A DNA stretch of 55,761 nt from Fusicatenibacter sp. (GCA_017887445.1 JAGHIA010000023.1:1-55761); one strand, 5' to 3'. Shown: positions 8,784 through 16,881, numbered from the stretch's first letter. Translations and numbers: made by a program. Notes: a model not told the origin generated them from the sequence alone.

Positions 8784-9820
8784 TCAAAAATAAAACGGTA
8801 AGTGGTCGTGGTATCGTAAACCTCTCCCGCCCGCAGGATCGGCTTGTCTTCCTTCTCCTCATTGATGGCGTTGGGAATATACTGGGACTCCAGACAGAAG
8901 CCGCTGCGCTCTTTATAAACCGCGCCGTTTTTGCCCGGTACGTTGTCGATAAAGTTTCCGGTATAGAACTGGAATGCCGGCAGGTCTGTGTAAGCCTCCA
9001 TAACAATACCGGTCTGATCGCCTCTGACCGTGGCGAACAGCTGCAGCCCGTCGCCGGTCCTGTCAATGATAAAGTTGTGGTCGTAGCCTCCGGTCAGCTT
9101 CAGCTGCTCAAACTCAGCGCCGATCTCCTTTCCGATGGTCTTTTCCCCGGTGAAATCCATCGGTGTGCCGGCAACTGCCGCGTGTTCGCCAGTGGGAATG
9201 GACTTGGAGTCTGCCACCGGACTGTAGCATGACGCCTTCAGGCAGACGGTGTGCTCCAGCACGTCGCCGCTGTCATGACCGTTAAGGTTGAAGTAGCTGT
9301 GGTTCGTCATGTTCGCCACAGTATCCGCGTCGCTGGTCCCGGTGTAATGAATCTCCACCGCGTTGTCGTCGGTCAGCGTATAAGTGATATCCACAGAAAA
9401 ATTTCCCGGAAATCCCTGGTCCTTGTCGGGACTGTCCAGATGAAGGGTAATGGCCTGCTCCTTCACCTCTTTTACCTCCCAGAACCGGTACTCGTAGCCG
9501 TCCGGGCCGCTGTGGAGATTGTTTTCATTTTCATTGGCCGCCAGCTGGACCTTCACACCGTTCAGTTCGAAGGAAGCGTTGGCGATCCGGTTGCCGTTTC
9601 TTCCGATGGCCGCGCCCAGATGGCACGGATCTGTCACATAGCCGGACACATCGCCGTAGCCAAGCACCATATCTTTCGTCTCCCCGTTTTTTGCCGGCAC
9701 CTTTACGTCCACCAGATGTGCGCCGTAATCGCACACTGTCATCTCCATTCCGTTTGCATTGACAAAGGAATACAGCTGGGCCTCTCTGCCCTCAACCACT
9801 CCAAATGCTGTTTTGTTCAT
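8780..9820 (-). CDS. galM: Aldose 1-epimerase (galactose mutarotase)
   Basis: GalM interconverts the alpha and beta anomers of glucose and galactose in the cytoplasm. The 346-residue protein is the usual length. It contains the beta-sandwich NRIANASFELNG segment, the catalytic-histidine motif NHSYFNLNGH near residue 175 and the catalytic-glutamate region FCLESQYIPNA near residue 305. AAGGAGAGG precedes the ATG. No other galactose or Leloir genes are near. Just upstream on the same strand lies a self-contained small RNA with its own terminator, so galM transcription would have to start inside or after that terminator, or read through it. Confidence 0.95.
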   Translation of the reverse strand: MNKTAFGVVEGREAQLYSFVNANGMEMTVCDYGAHLVDVKVPAKNGETKDMVLGYGDVSGYVTDPCHLGAAIGRNGNRIANASFELNGVKVQLAANENENNLHSGPDGYEYRFWEVKEVKEQAITLHLDSPDKDQGFPGNFSVDITYTLTDDNAVEIHYTGTSDADTVANMTNHSYFNLNGHDSGDVLEHTVCLKASCYSPVADSKSIPTGEHAAVAGTPMDFTGEKTIGKEIGAEFEQLKLTGGYDHNFIIDRTGDGLQLFATVRGDQTGIVMEAYTDLPAFQFYTGNFIDNVPGKNGAVYKERSGFCLESQYIPNAINEEKEDKPILRAGEVYDTTTTYRFIFE

Positions 9821-9840
9821 AGCTTTCCTCTCCTTATCAC

Positions 9841-9870
9841 AAAAATAAGAGGGCCATTTTCATGGCCCTC
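9841..9870 (-). terminator. Intrinsic terminator of the small RNA
   Basis: On the minus strand GAGGGCCAT and ATGGCCCTC form a perfect 9-bp stem with a four-base loop, followed closely by TTATTTTT. It ends the non-coding RNA just before the galM ribosome site. Confidence 0.88.
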
Positions 9871-10038
9871 CCTTTGTCTTTTGTAACCCCGGGATGCCGT
9901 TTCCTATATTTTGACTCCTAGCGCACATGCTAGGTGGGTAACCGCAGTCGCAACGTCTGCCTTCCGCTGACATCTGTCTCCAGGGCGGCCTGACATCGGC
10001 AGGACAATAATAAGTCTCCCGTTTAAAGTAAATGTAGG
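9846..10038 (-). ncRNA. Small structured RNA, 6S (SsrS)-like candidate
   Basis: A minus-strand unit of about 190 nt has a promoter, no coding potential and a strong intrinsic terminator. It contains local stems (CAGG / CCTG; CCTAGC / GCTAGG; CTGCC / GGCAG; GACT / AGTC) and a GGCATCCCGG block near the 3' end. The size, the GTCCTGCC start region and the ACGGCATC-type 3' block suggest 6S RNA, which binds RNA polymerase. The match rests on memory of the family, not on a covariance search. Another family such as the raiA motif, or a galM leader, cannot be excluded. That it is a structured RNA is more secure than its name. Confidence 0.5.
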
Positions 10039-10044
10039 TTCAAA

Positions 10045-10073
10045 ATAATAGGATTATCGCACATTCCAGGTAA
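10045..10073 (-). promoter_or_regulatory. Sigma-A-type promoter of the small RNA
   Basis: On the minus strand TTACCT, a 17-nt spacer and TATTAT are positioned to start transcription near 10038. Confidence 0.5.
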
Positions 10074-10090
10074 TTACCTTTGTTATATTG

Positions 10091-10118
10091 GTAACCGTTC
10101 AGCCAGCTGAACGGTTAC
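10091..10118. repeat. 28-bp palindromic repeat core
   Basis: GTAACCGTTCAG and CTGAACGGTTAC are perfect inverted arms around loop CCAG. A detached cassette-A end (ACCTCGCGGGATAGCGGCA, then GCTGAACGGTTAC) lies at 10201-10235. Confidence 0.85.
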
Positions 10119-10200
10119 TTATGTTGTTTCTTTTTCTAAATTATAAACCAATTCCCTCTGTATTTCAAGTGGTATCTTTTTCTTTCGACAAAATCAGAGT

Positions 10201-10235
10201 AAACCTCGCGGGATAGCGGCAAGCTGAACGGTTAC
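10201..10235. repeat. Cassette-A right-end fragment
   Basis: Only the last 35 bp of cassette A are left here, next to the 3' end of spoIVA. It is a truncated or recombined copy. Confidence 0.7.
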
Positions 10236-10238
10236 AAA

Positions 10239-11708
10239 TCAGATAATAATGCAAATCATCCCGCCTTTGCTATCGTTTACGATCTTCTGCATGGAATCCT
10301 GCAGTTTTACCTGACTATCCTCTGTGATCTGGGCGATCTTTGTGCGGATGCCGTCCTCCACAAGCTGCTCAATGGACTTGCCGAAGATGTTGGTCTGCCA
10401 GATACCGTCCTCCTGTTTCGCACTCTCCCGGATAAAGGCAATCAGGTCCTTGGCCTGCTGCTCGCTCCCGACAATAGGCGCGATCTCCGTTTCAATGTTT
10501 GCCTTTATCATATGGATGGACGGACTGGTGGACTTGATCTTCACTCCGAATTTGCTTCCCTGCTTGATCACTACCGGTTCATCAAGGGTAATCTCCTCTT
10601 TCTTCGGAATCACAACCCCATAGCCGCAGCCGCGGACGGAAACCATGGCATCCTGTACCTTCACATACTCCTCTTTCATCTGCGACAGCTCCTTGAGCGT
10701 CTGCATCAGGCCGTATTCGTCCTGGATCTCCACGCCGGTCATCTCGCTGACCATATCATAGTAGAACTGTTCGCGAATGTCTACCCGCACCTCCACGATT
10801 CCGGTCGATAAGTCCATGGACTGCAGGCTGGTACTTTTTACATACCCACTGGGCAGTTCCACCGTGTCTTTCCGAATGTCCCTGACGTAATGAAGCTTTT
10901 CCGACAGTTCCCTTATGTTCGACAAAAGCTCCGCCTTCAGCGGCGCCTGGAGCGGCAGAAGTTCCACCCATTTAGGTATGTAAAATTCAATCTGGCGGAG
11001 AGGAAACTCATACAGCACCTTCTCCAGAATATGCACGATATCCTCCCTGCGGATCTGATCGCAGTTTACAGCCATCACCGAAACCTGATACTTTTGTTCC
11101 AGCTCCCTGGCCAGCTTCTGGGTCTCCTCCCGGTACGGTTTCTGGGAGTTCAGCAGGATCAGAAACGGCTTCCCCTGGGTTTTCAGCTCCTGCACCGTCC
11201 GCTCCTCCGCCGCGGCAAAGTTTTCTCTTGGCAGCTCCCCGAAGGAACCGTCACTGGTGATCACCAGGCCGATGGTCGAATGATCGGAGATCACCTTTCT
11301 GGTTCCCAGCTCCGCCGCCTGGTGAAACGGAATCTCCTGTTCAAACCACGGCGTTTTAACCATCCTCTCTTTGTCCTCTTCCATGTTCCCCACCGCGTCC
11401 GGCACCAGAAATCCCACGCAGTCAATGAGCCGCAGCTGTACCGGCTCCCCTTCGCCCAGCGTCAGTTTCAGCGCGTCCTTCGGGATGAACTTCGGCTCCA
11501 CTGTGGTGATCAGCTTTCCAGAGCCGCTGAGAGGCAGCGCGTCCCGCACCTCCGCCTGCTGCTCCGGCGGCAGTTCCGGCAGGGCCAGCACCTCCATAAA
11601 CCTGCGGATAAACGTGGACTTCCCGGTCCTCACCGGCCCGACCACACCGATCAGAAACTGCCCGTTGGTCCTGGTCTGTATATCCTTGTAAACAGAAAAC
11701 GCATCCAT
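10239..11708 (-). CDS. spoIVA: Stage IV sporulation protein A
   Basis: SpoIVA is the ATPase that polymerises on the forespore surface to form the basement layer of the spore coat. The 489-residue protein is close to the 492 residues of the Bacillus subtilis protein. The Walker A motif GPVRTGKST is at residues 24-32 and a DCVGF switch-like motif follows near residue 97. The C-terminus has the hydrophobic GGMICIII end used for membrane association. The ATG at 11708 follows GGGGG. In many Firmicutes this gene sits next to gpsA; here the acetogenesis island lies between them. A sigma-E-like promoter is seen about 190 bp upstream. Confidence 0.97.
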   Translation of the reverse strand: MDAFSVYKDIQTRTNGQFLIGVVGPVRTGKSTFIRRFMEVLALPELPPEQQAEVRDALPLSGSGKLITTVEPKFIPKDALKLTLGEGEPVQLRLIDCVGFLVPDAVGNMEEDKERMVKTPWFEQEIPFHQAAELGTRKVISDHSTIGLVITSDGSFGELPRENFAAAEERTVQELKTQGKPFLILLNSQKPYREETQKLARELEQKYQVSVMAVNCDQIRREDIVHILEKVLYEFPLRQIEFYIPKWVELLPLQAPLKAELLSNIRELSEKLHYVRDIRKDTVELPSGYVKSTSLQSMDLSTGIVEVRVDIREQFYYDMVSEMTGVEIQDEYGLMQTLKELSQMKEEYVKVQDAMVSVRGCGYGVVIPKKEEITLDEPVVIKQGSKFGVKIKSTSPSIHMIKANIETEIAPIVGSEQQAKDLIAFIRESAKQEDGIWQTNIFGKSIEQLVEDGIRTKIAQITEDSQVKLQDSMQKIVNDSKGGMICIII

Positions 11709-11747
11709 CCAAGATTTCCCCCTTGTCCTGAAATGTATATGGTTCGC

Positions 11748-11880
11748 GTAACCATTCAGCCAGCTGAATTGTTACGGCATCCGGCCATTGAAAATCGCTT
11801 CGCGATGGGCCGGATGCCCGCAGGCACTACGTTTACATACGGTCTGTGCAGGAAATGCACAGACCTGACTGAATCGTTAC
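11748..11880. repeat. Cassette-B repeat, full length
   Basis: A palindromic core (GTAACCATTCAG / CTGAATTGTTAC) is followed by cassette B. That cassette holds a long hairpin from GGCATCCGGCC to GGGCCGGATGCC and a second hairpin GGTCTGTGCA / TGCACAGACC. It ends in CTGAATCGTTAC. It lies in the 5' leader region of spoIVA. Confidence 0.88.
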
Positions 11881-11897
11881 ACTGCAACTACTGTTAT

Positions 11898-11927
11898 ACT
11901 ATATGTTGTCCGTCCAAAGGATATACC
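11898..11927 (-). promoter_or_regulatory. Sigma-E-like promoter for spoIVA
   Basis: On the minus strand GGTATATC, a 14-nt spacer and CATATAGT resemble the mother-cell sigma-E elements (-35 with ATATT, -10 CATACAnT). spoIVA is sigma-E dependent in Bacillus, which makes the match meaningful. The leader would be about 180 nt and would include a cassette-B repeat. Confidence 0.45.
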
Positions 11928-11954
11928 TTTTCTGTGAGGGAAACATTGGAAAGC

Positions 11955-12017
11955 CAAAAACTCCCCAGAACCATAAGAAAAATCATATCTCTGATTCTTC
12001 TTACAGCTCCGGGGAGT
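11955..12017 (-). terminator. Intrinsic terminator after folD operon
   Basis: On the minus strand ACTCCCC and GGGGAGT close a long hairpin with an inner stem (TAAGAAGAATCA / TGATTTTTCTTA), followed by TTTTT. It lies between folD and the spoIVA promoter and would end folD transcripts. The rest of 12018-12131 holds no gene. Confidence 0.72.
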
Positions 12018-12131
12018 AGTTTTACGCGACAATTCCACAGAAGCATGACCGCTCTCTGCTACCGGACCTACGCACACTGGGCGGTTTTTCACCTGCCGCA
12101 AAGAACATCCGCTTCCGAAGTTCAGCAAACG

Positions 12132-12273
12132 GTTACCGTTCAGCTGGCTGAGCTATTACACGCTTCGCGATGCACAGAAACTGCATTTCATGCAGTTTCG
12201 CGCTGCAGGCCTCGGGTTTTCGCGCATTCTGCGCGAAAACACCTCGCGGGATAGTGGCAGGCTGAACTGTTAC
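12132..12273. repeat. Cassette-A repeat, full length
   Basis: A core near 12133-12160 is followed by cassette A with the hairpins GAAACTGCAT / ATGCAGTTTC and TTTTCGCGCA / TGCGCGAAAA, then the end GCTGAACTGTTAC. It lies directly downstream of folD. Confidence 0.88.
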
Positions 12274-12305
12274 AAACTATTGCAGTAAAAGACTGAAACC
12301 GCTTT

Positions 12306-13157
12306 TTACAGATATTTTCTCATGGCTGCCTCGACCACATGGCCCACCAGCACAGAAGTGGTCACGGAGCCTACGCCGCCCGGCACCGGAGTGATCGCCT
12401 CGACCACCGGCTCCGCCTTGGCATAATCCACGTCTCCGCACAGCTTGCCTTCCGCGTTGACATTGATTCCCACGTCAATGACAATCTGGCCTTCTCTCAG
12501 ATAAGTATCATCCACAATGCCCGCGCGTCCGGCGGCAACGATCACGATATCCGCCTCCTTCACCACCGACGGCATATCTTTCGTTCTCGTATGGCAGACG
12601 GTCACAGTGGCGTTTTTCTTCAGCAGCATCATCGCCGCCGGTTTGCCCACAACCAGGGAACGTCCAACGACCACTGCCTTTTTACCTGTGCAGTCGATCC
12701 CATAGTGATCCAGGATCTCCATACATGCCCACGGGGTACATGGCGGGAAGCCCTGATCGGTTCCCGCGAACACGCCTACCATAGAACCGTCTGTGATGCC
12801 GTCCACGTCTTTTTCCGGGGACAGAGCCTTGATTACAGCCGCCTCGTCCAGGTGTTTCGGCAGCGGACGGAAGATCAGCACGCCATGGATGTTATCGTCG
12901 TTATTCACCCGGTCCACCGCTGCCATCAGCTCTTCCTGGCTGACATCTGCCGGCAGCAGGATCTTTTCGTAAGCAACGCCCAGCGTCTCACAGCGTTTCG
13001 TCGCTCCACGCTCATAGGACAGGTCGTCTTCTCTCTCTCCCACACGGATGATCCCCAGCGTCGGCTGGATGCCCTTTTCTTTCAGTTTTGCCACATTGCC
13101 CTTGATCCGCTCATTCAGGGCAGCGGTCACTTCCTTGCCAAGTAATTGTTTTGCCAT
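12306..13157 (-). CDS. folD: Methylene-THF dehydrogenase FolD, cyclohydrolase residues missing
   Basis: FolD oxidises or reduces the methylene/methenyl-tetrahydrofolate pair; many FolD enzymes also hydrolyse methenyl-THF. This 283-residue protein has the family fold, the dinucleotide site VVGRSLVVGKPAA (about 162-174) and the C-terminal TPVPGGVGSVT motif. The catalytic Tyr is Tyr48. The lysine four residues later in the Escherichia coli enzyme (Lys54) is Ala52, and the Gln of the QLPLP motif is Phe96 (FRPLP). Both are tied to catalysis in bifunctional enzymes, so this one is probably a dehydrogenase only. FchA, encoded just upstream, would then supply the cyclohydrolase. It is the last gene of the RACo-DUF3786-fchA-folD unit. 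Confidence 0.95.
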   Translation of the reverse strand: MAKQLLGKEVTAALNERIKGNVAKLKEKGIQPTLGIIRVGEREDDLSYERGATKRCETLGVAYEKILLPADVSQEELMAAVDRVNNDDNIHGVLIFRPLPKHLDEAAVIKALSPEKDVDGITDGSMVGVFAGTDQGFPPCTPWACMEILDHYGIDCTGKKAVVVGRSLVVGKPAAMMLLKKNATVTVCHTRTKDMPSVVKEADIVIVAAGRAGIVDDTYLREGQIVIDVGINVNAEGKLCGDVDYAKAEPVVEAITPVPGGVGSVTTSVLVGHVVEAAMRKYL

Positions 13158-13325
13158 GATTTTTTTCCTCCAGATTTTTCAAGTATATGCCCGGAACTTC
13201 CAACCCGGCTCCGCACCGGACACCCCCGGGATTTTATGATTTTTTCTGCGAACAACAAGTGAGACAGCTATGCCTTCAGGACCATTTGCAGCCGTTGGGC
13301 CAGCTGAACGACTACGACAATTCGT

Positions 13326-13955
13326 CTATTTCAGGCGTCCCAAAACGCTCTCAAACACATCTTCCGCGATCTTCGTATATTTTTCCAGCATGTCGTCGCA
13401 CTTTTTGTTCAGGCTCTCTGCGTATTCTCTGTCCGCCATGGACTTGGTGTTGATATAGACATTCAGGGAAGCGCCCTCCAGCGCTGCCTTGCAGAAAGCG
13501 GCTCCCACGCCTGCGTCGCTGATGGCCAGCACAGAACCTTTGGCTGCAAACTCCACCAAAAGCTCGATTGCCTCACAGCATTTTTCCATGATCTCCATGG
13601 GCACGGAACAGGCTTCCTTCAAAGCGGCCTCCATCACGCGGGCCTTCTCTGCTCTTTCCTCCTCCGTCTCCTTGGGCATTCCATAGGCTTTGGAAAGCGG
13701 CTCAAAAACTTCTGCGTCCCGCTCCACAAGATGAAGCAGCTCTTTCTGCAGAACATCCGCCTTCGCCTTCAGCTCCTGCATTTCTTCCTCCACCGCAGCA
13801 TACTTTTTCTTGCCCACGGTCAGGGAACCGACCATATTTCCCAGAGCCGTTCCCACAGCTCCCACCAGGGCGGAAGCGCCGCCGCCGCCCGGAACAGGCG
13901 CCTTCGACGCAAGCACAGTTACAAATTCATCACATGGTACCGTTGAAAAACCCAT
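13326..13955 (-). CDS. fchA: Methenyltetrahydrofolate cyclohydrolase
   Basis: FchA belongs to the formiminotransferase-cyclodeaminase family. In acetogens it interconverts formyl-THF and methenyl-THF, the second folate step of the methyl branch. The 209-residue protein has the expected [20 protein letters not shown] motif near residue 20 and an all-helical pattern throughout. The start is the ATG at 13955 because GGAGG precedes it by seven bases; the upstream ATG in the longest frame overlaps that ribosome site. folD follows 168 bp downstream, and a DUF3786 gene lies 157 bp upstream. A formyl-THF synthetase gene, usually a neighbour, is absent from the window. Confidence 0.95.
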   Translation of the reverse strand: MGFSTVPCDEFVTVLASKAPVPGGGGASALVGAVGTALGNMVGSLTVGKKKYAAVEEEMQELKAKADVLQKELLHLVERDAEVFEPLSKAYGMPKETEEERAEKARVMEAALKEACSVPMEIMEKCCEAIELLVEFAAKGSVLAISDAGVGAAFCKAALEGASLNVYINTKSMADREYAESLNKKCDDMLEKYTKIAEDVFESVLGRLK

Positions 13956-14010
13956 AAACTTATCCTCCATAAGTCTTAAATTTTTTTTCGCGGCAGCTCA
14001 GTCTGCGGCG

Positions 14011-14056
14011 CAAACCAGCGCGAAACAAAGTTTCTGTGCATCGCACATCGCGCAAG
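14011..14056. repeat. Degenerate cassette-A fragment
   Basis: GCGCGAAACAAAGTTTCTGT followed by GCATCGC resembles the central hairpin of cassette A with a shortened loop. It lies between the DUF3786 gene and fchA; nothing else was recognised in that spacer. Confidence 0.45.
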
Positions 14057-14112
14057 GATCAATGATCCAGCGATACTGAACTTACGCATTTTTCTGCAGA
14101 TGAATCATTCCA

Positions 14113-14766
14113 TTATCCTTTCAGTGCTTTCAGCATGTCGTTGACCACATCCCCGACCACGGCCATGTCTTCTCCCTGAGTAAACGCGGCCGGGAAATTG
14201 TCGGAGAAAAGGATCTGTGCCGAAGGAGGAAACTCATCGTCCCCCTCCCACAGGATCAGCCGCACATACAATCCCTTCAGAAGTTCCAGCTCATAGCCGG
14301 CATCTCCGGAGGTGATCGGCGCAGCGCCGGCACGCTCCATGATCTCCCGGAATATCTGCAGTTTATTTCCAAAGCCAAACGCCAGCCGAAACAGACACCG
14401 GCCCTGAAATTGTTTAAAATATACTTCGCCCCACGGGATTTCCCGGTAAGTCAGGAATCTGCCCGTGGACGGCGCCGCCGTTCCTTCCGTCAGATAGCGC
14501 AAAAGCAGGATCCGCGCGTTGGCCTTCGTCTCCAGGGGATAATATCCGATCCTGTCCTCCGGCACATGAGCCACCTCATACTCTGGCCAGGAAATGGTGT
14601 ATTCCACCCCCATCAGCGTAAGCCGGAAACGCTTCGTCTCCGGATCGTAAGGCACCTGACAGCGCACGGCTATTTCCTCCGGAGCCGCCTGACGGTAGGC
14701 CTCCAGATAATGCTCGAAAGGAATCCTCTCTTTGCTGTCTTTCTCGTAGTTTACTTCCATACCCAT
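14113..14766 (-). CDS. DUF3786 domain protein
   Basis: This 217-residue soluble protein matches what is known of the DUF3786 family. Recognisable segments are LLLRYLTEG, LTYREIPWGEVYFKQF, the LAFGFGNK stretch and the C-terminal ILWEGDDEFPPSAQILFSDN. Its biochemical role is unknown. Relatives are found in anaerobes, often near corrinoid or CODH/ACS genes. Here the gene starts 21 nt after the RACo-type activator gene and so is translated from the same mRNA, which suggests a part in corrinoid or one-carbon metabolism. It has no signal peptide, membrane helix or cysteine cluster. Confidence 0.82.
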   Translation of the reverse strand: MGMEVNYEKDSKERIPFEHYLEAYRQAAPEEIAVRCQVPYDPETKRFRLTLMGVEYTISWPEYEVAHVPEDRIGYYPLETKANARILLLRYLTEGTAAPSTGRFLTYREIPWGEVYFKQFQGRCLFRLAFGFGNKLQIFREIMERAGAAPITSGDAGYELELLKGLYVRLILWEGDDEFPPSAQILFSDNFPAAFTQGEDMAVVGDVVNDMLKALKG

Positions 14767-14787
14767 GATGCAAAATCCCTCTCTCGT

Positions 14788-16719
14788 TTATTCTGCCGCT
14801 TCCAGCGACGGGAACATACTTGTATCCGTATGGGGCAGGAAACATGCCGCCACAAACTCATCCATATAACTTGGCACCGTGGAAAGCTCCAGGTACGTCA
14901 TATTTCTCGCCACTTCGTAAGTCTTCTTCTCCGCCTGGGTGGAGATCAGCATGGCGTAGGCTCCGCACAGGGAGGAGTTTCCAATATAGTGGAAACGCTC
15001 CAGCGGGATATCCGGGAACATTCCGATGGTCACCGCGTGCTTCATATTGATACCGCTTCCGATGCCTCCGGCCACATACACATCCTCAATCATGGACACG
15101 TCCATATCCAGCGACGCAAGCATGGTGCGGATTGCCGAGAAGATCGCCCCTTTTGCACGGATGAAATTGTCGATATCCACCTCGGTGATCTCCACATCGC
15201 GGACACTGTCCGCCTCATCCTCAAAGGCCAGGACATAACTGCCCATTCCGTACTTGTCATGACGGATGCGTCTGCCCTCGCGGACAAATTTTCCTTTTGG
15301 ATTGATGATCCCGCAGCGGAACAGCTCGGCGATCACATCGATGATGCCGGAGCCGCAGATTCCGATCGGCTTCTGCCCCTCCTCTCCGATCACCTGATAC
15401 GACGGCTCCATAGTTTCCTTGTCTATGGTGCAGGCCTCAATGGCTCCGTCGGTGGCGCGCATACCGCAGCTGATATCGCCGCCTTCAAAGGCAGGTCCTG
15501 CCGAGCAGGCACAGCTCATCATAAAATCGGAGTTTCCAAACACCAGCTCGCCGTTGGTGCCCAGGTCGATGAGCAGCGACATTTCCGGCCGGTTCCAGAT
15601 CATGCTGACCAGCGTTCCCGCGGTGATATCTCCACCCACATAACTTCCAATGTTCGGCGCCACGATAATGTGGGCGTCCGGATGAATGGCCACGCCGATA
15701 TCGGACGCATACAGGGAATTTGTCTTGAAAAACGCGGGGATGTACGGCTCCATGCGCAGCGGGTCCGCGTTGATTCCCATCAACAGATGCTCCATGGTCG
15801 TGTTGCCGGCCACCGCCATGCGGTAAATATGCTGGCAGGAAAATCCGGCGCTGGCGCACATCTTTGTGATCATTGGGTTCAATGTTTCCTTTATGATCGC
15901 GTCCTGCAGCCGTTTCTGTCCTCCCGGCCGGGAGGATTCAATGATCCGGTTGATCACGTCCGCGCCGTAACGGATCTGTCCGTTTCCTGCGGATGCTTTC
16001 GCCAGAATTTCTCCCGTAAGCATGTCCACCAGAAGGGCGGACACTGTGGTTGTACCGATATCCACGATCAGTCCGCCGGCCACAGCCTTCTTTTCCATGG
16101 GAAGCACGTCGTACACGAACACATCTTTTTTTGTCACCCGGATGACACACTGAACGGAAAAATTGCTTTCCCGCAGCACATCCGGAAGCTTTTTCAGTAC
16201 CGAATAAGGAATACGGATGACCGAAAGTCCCGTTGCATCCTCCAACGCCCAGGACAGCCGCTCGTTGTCCGGCATGGTGTCGTCCAGCGTAGGCGTATTC
16301 ATCGTCACAGATACGATCCGCATACTGTTTTTCAGTTCCAGTCCGGCCTCCTCCACCTGAGTTTTGATGCGCTCAAACAGCTCTACTTCTTCCTTGGAAC
16401 TCAGATCCGCTACTTTCATGCGGCTCTGGTAAGCGGAAGCGATGTCCGGCACCTCAACGGTCACATCTTCCACAACCGTGCTGACACAGGCCAGCCGCCA
16501 GCCTTCGGCGTATTCTTCGTCGGAGATATGTCTTGTCTTTTTGGAATCCAGTTCTCCGCTGACAAGCTTTACCCTGCATTTTCCGCAGGACGCGTTTCCG
16601 GAGCACGGGGCGTCGATGGCCACGTTGCTTTTCTGGGCGACTTCCAGAAGGCGTTCTCCTTCTGTCGCGTATGTAACCACCGGCTCTCCCTGATCAAACT
16701 GAAAGGTCACTTTGTACAT
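14788..16719 (-). CDS. RACo-type ATP-dependent reductive activator of corrinoid protein
   Basis: This family reduces inactive Co(II) corrinoid back to Co(I) in the corrinoid iron-sulfur protein AcsCD, using ATP. The 643-residue protein starts with a plant-type [2Fe-2S] ferredoxin domain (Cys39, Cys45, Cys48, Cys78). A linker follows, and then an actin-like ATPase (ASKHA/DUF4445) domain with LIVDIGTTTVSALLVD near residue 210 and LLIDLGTNGELV near 380. Both parts are intact. It is the first gene of its transcription unit, with a good promoter about 170 bp upstream. Fusion of [2Fe-2S] and ASKHA domains beside acs genes makes the assignment strong; activators of methyltransferase corrinoids look similar. 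Confidence 0.93.
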   Translation of the reverse strand: MYKVTFQFDQGEPVVTYATEGERLLEVAQKSNVAIDAPCSGNASCGKCRVKLVSGELDSKKTRHISDEEYAEGWRLACVSTVVEDVTVEVPDIASAYQSRMKVADLSSKEEVELFERIKTQVEEAGLELKNSMRIVSVTMNTPTLDDTMPDNERLSWALEDATGLSVIRIPYSVLKKLPDVLRESNFSVQCVIRVTKKDVFVYDVLPMEKKAVAGGLIVDIGTTTVSALLVDMLTGEILAKASAGNGQIRYGADVINRIIESSRPGGQKRLQDAIIKETLNPMITKMCASAGFSCQHIYRMAVAGNTTMEHLLMGINADPLRMEPYIPAFFKTNSLYASDIGVAIHPDAHIIVAPNIGSYVGGDITAGTLVSMIWNRPEMSLLIDLGTNGELVFGNSDFMMSCACSAGPAFEGGDISCGMRATDGAIEACTIDKETMEPSYQVIGEEGQKPIGICGSGIIDVIAELFRCGIINPKGKFVREGRRIRHDKYGMGSYVLAFEDEADSVRDVEITEVDIDNFIRAKGAIFSAIRTMLASLDMDVSMIEDVYVAGGIGSGINMKHAVTIGMFPDIPLERFHYIGNSSLCGAYAMLISTQAEKKTYEVARNMTYLELSTVPSYMDEFVAACFLPHTDTSMFPSLEAAE

Positions 16720-16760
16720 GTTCTTGTCTCTCCAGTCTTTTCAGATTCATTTGAATTTTC

Positions 16761-16789
16761 GTAATTGTTCAGCGTCGTTGAACTGTTAT
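16761..16789. repeat. Palindromic repeat core
   Basis: GTAATTGTTCAG and TTGAACTGTTATG arms lie in the RACo leader. A second, weaker copy is at 16805-16832 (CAACCGTTTAAC / GCTGAATTATTAC). Confidence 0.7.
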
Positions 16790-16881
16790 GATTTTCACTG
16801 TCTGCAACCGTTTAACCAGCTGAATTATTACCACTGTTTTTCTGTTTTTTCAGAATCATTGTTATCTTTTTATCATAAATC

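Noticed and set aside
12040-12110. AGGTCCGGTAGCAG, resembling the SRP RNA domain IV motif
   Set aside because: The expected GGAAG and AGCAGC parts are altered and no matching stem was found, so it was not called an SRP RNA.
11877-12128. An 83-codon minus-strand frame between folD and spoIVA
   Set aside because: It runs through a terminator hairpin and a promoter, has no ribosome site and no recognisable product.
14410-16764. A 784-codon plus-strand frame opposite the RACo and DUF3786 genes
   Set aside because: It is antisense to two well-supported genes and resembles no family; long antisense frames are expected in GC-rich coding DNA.
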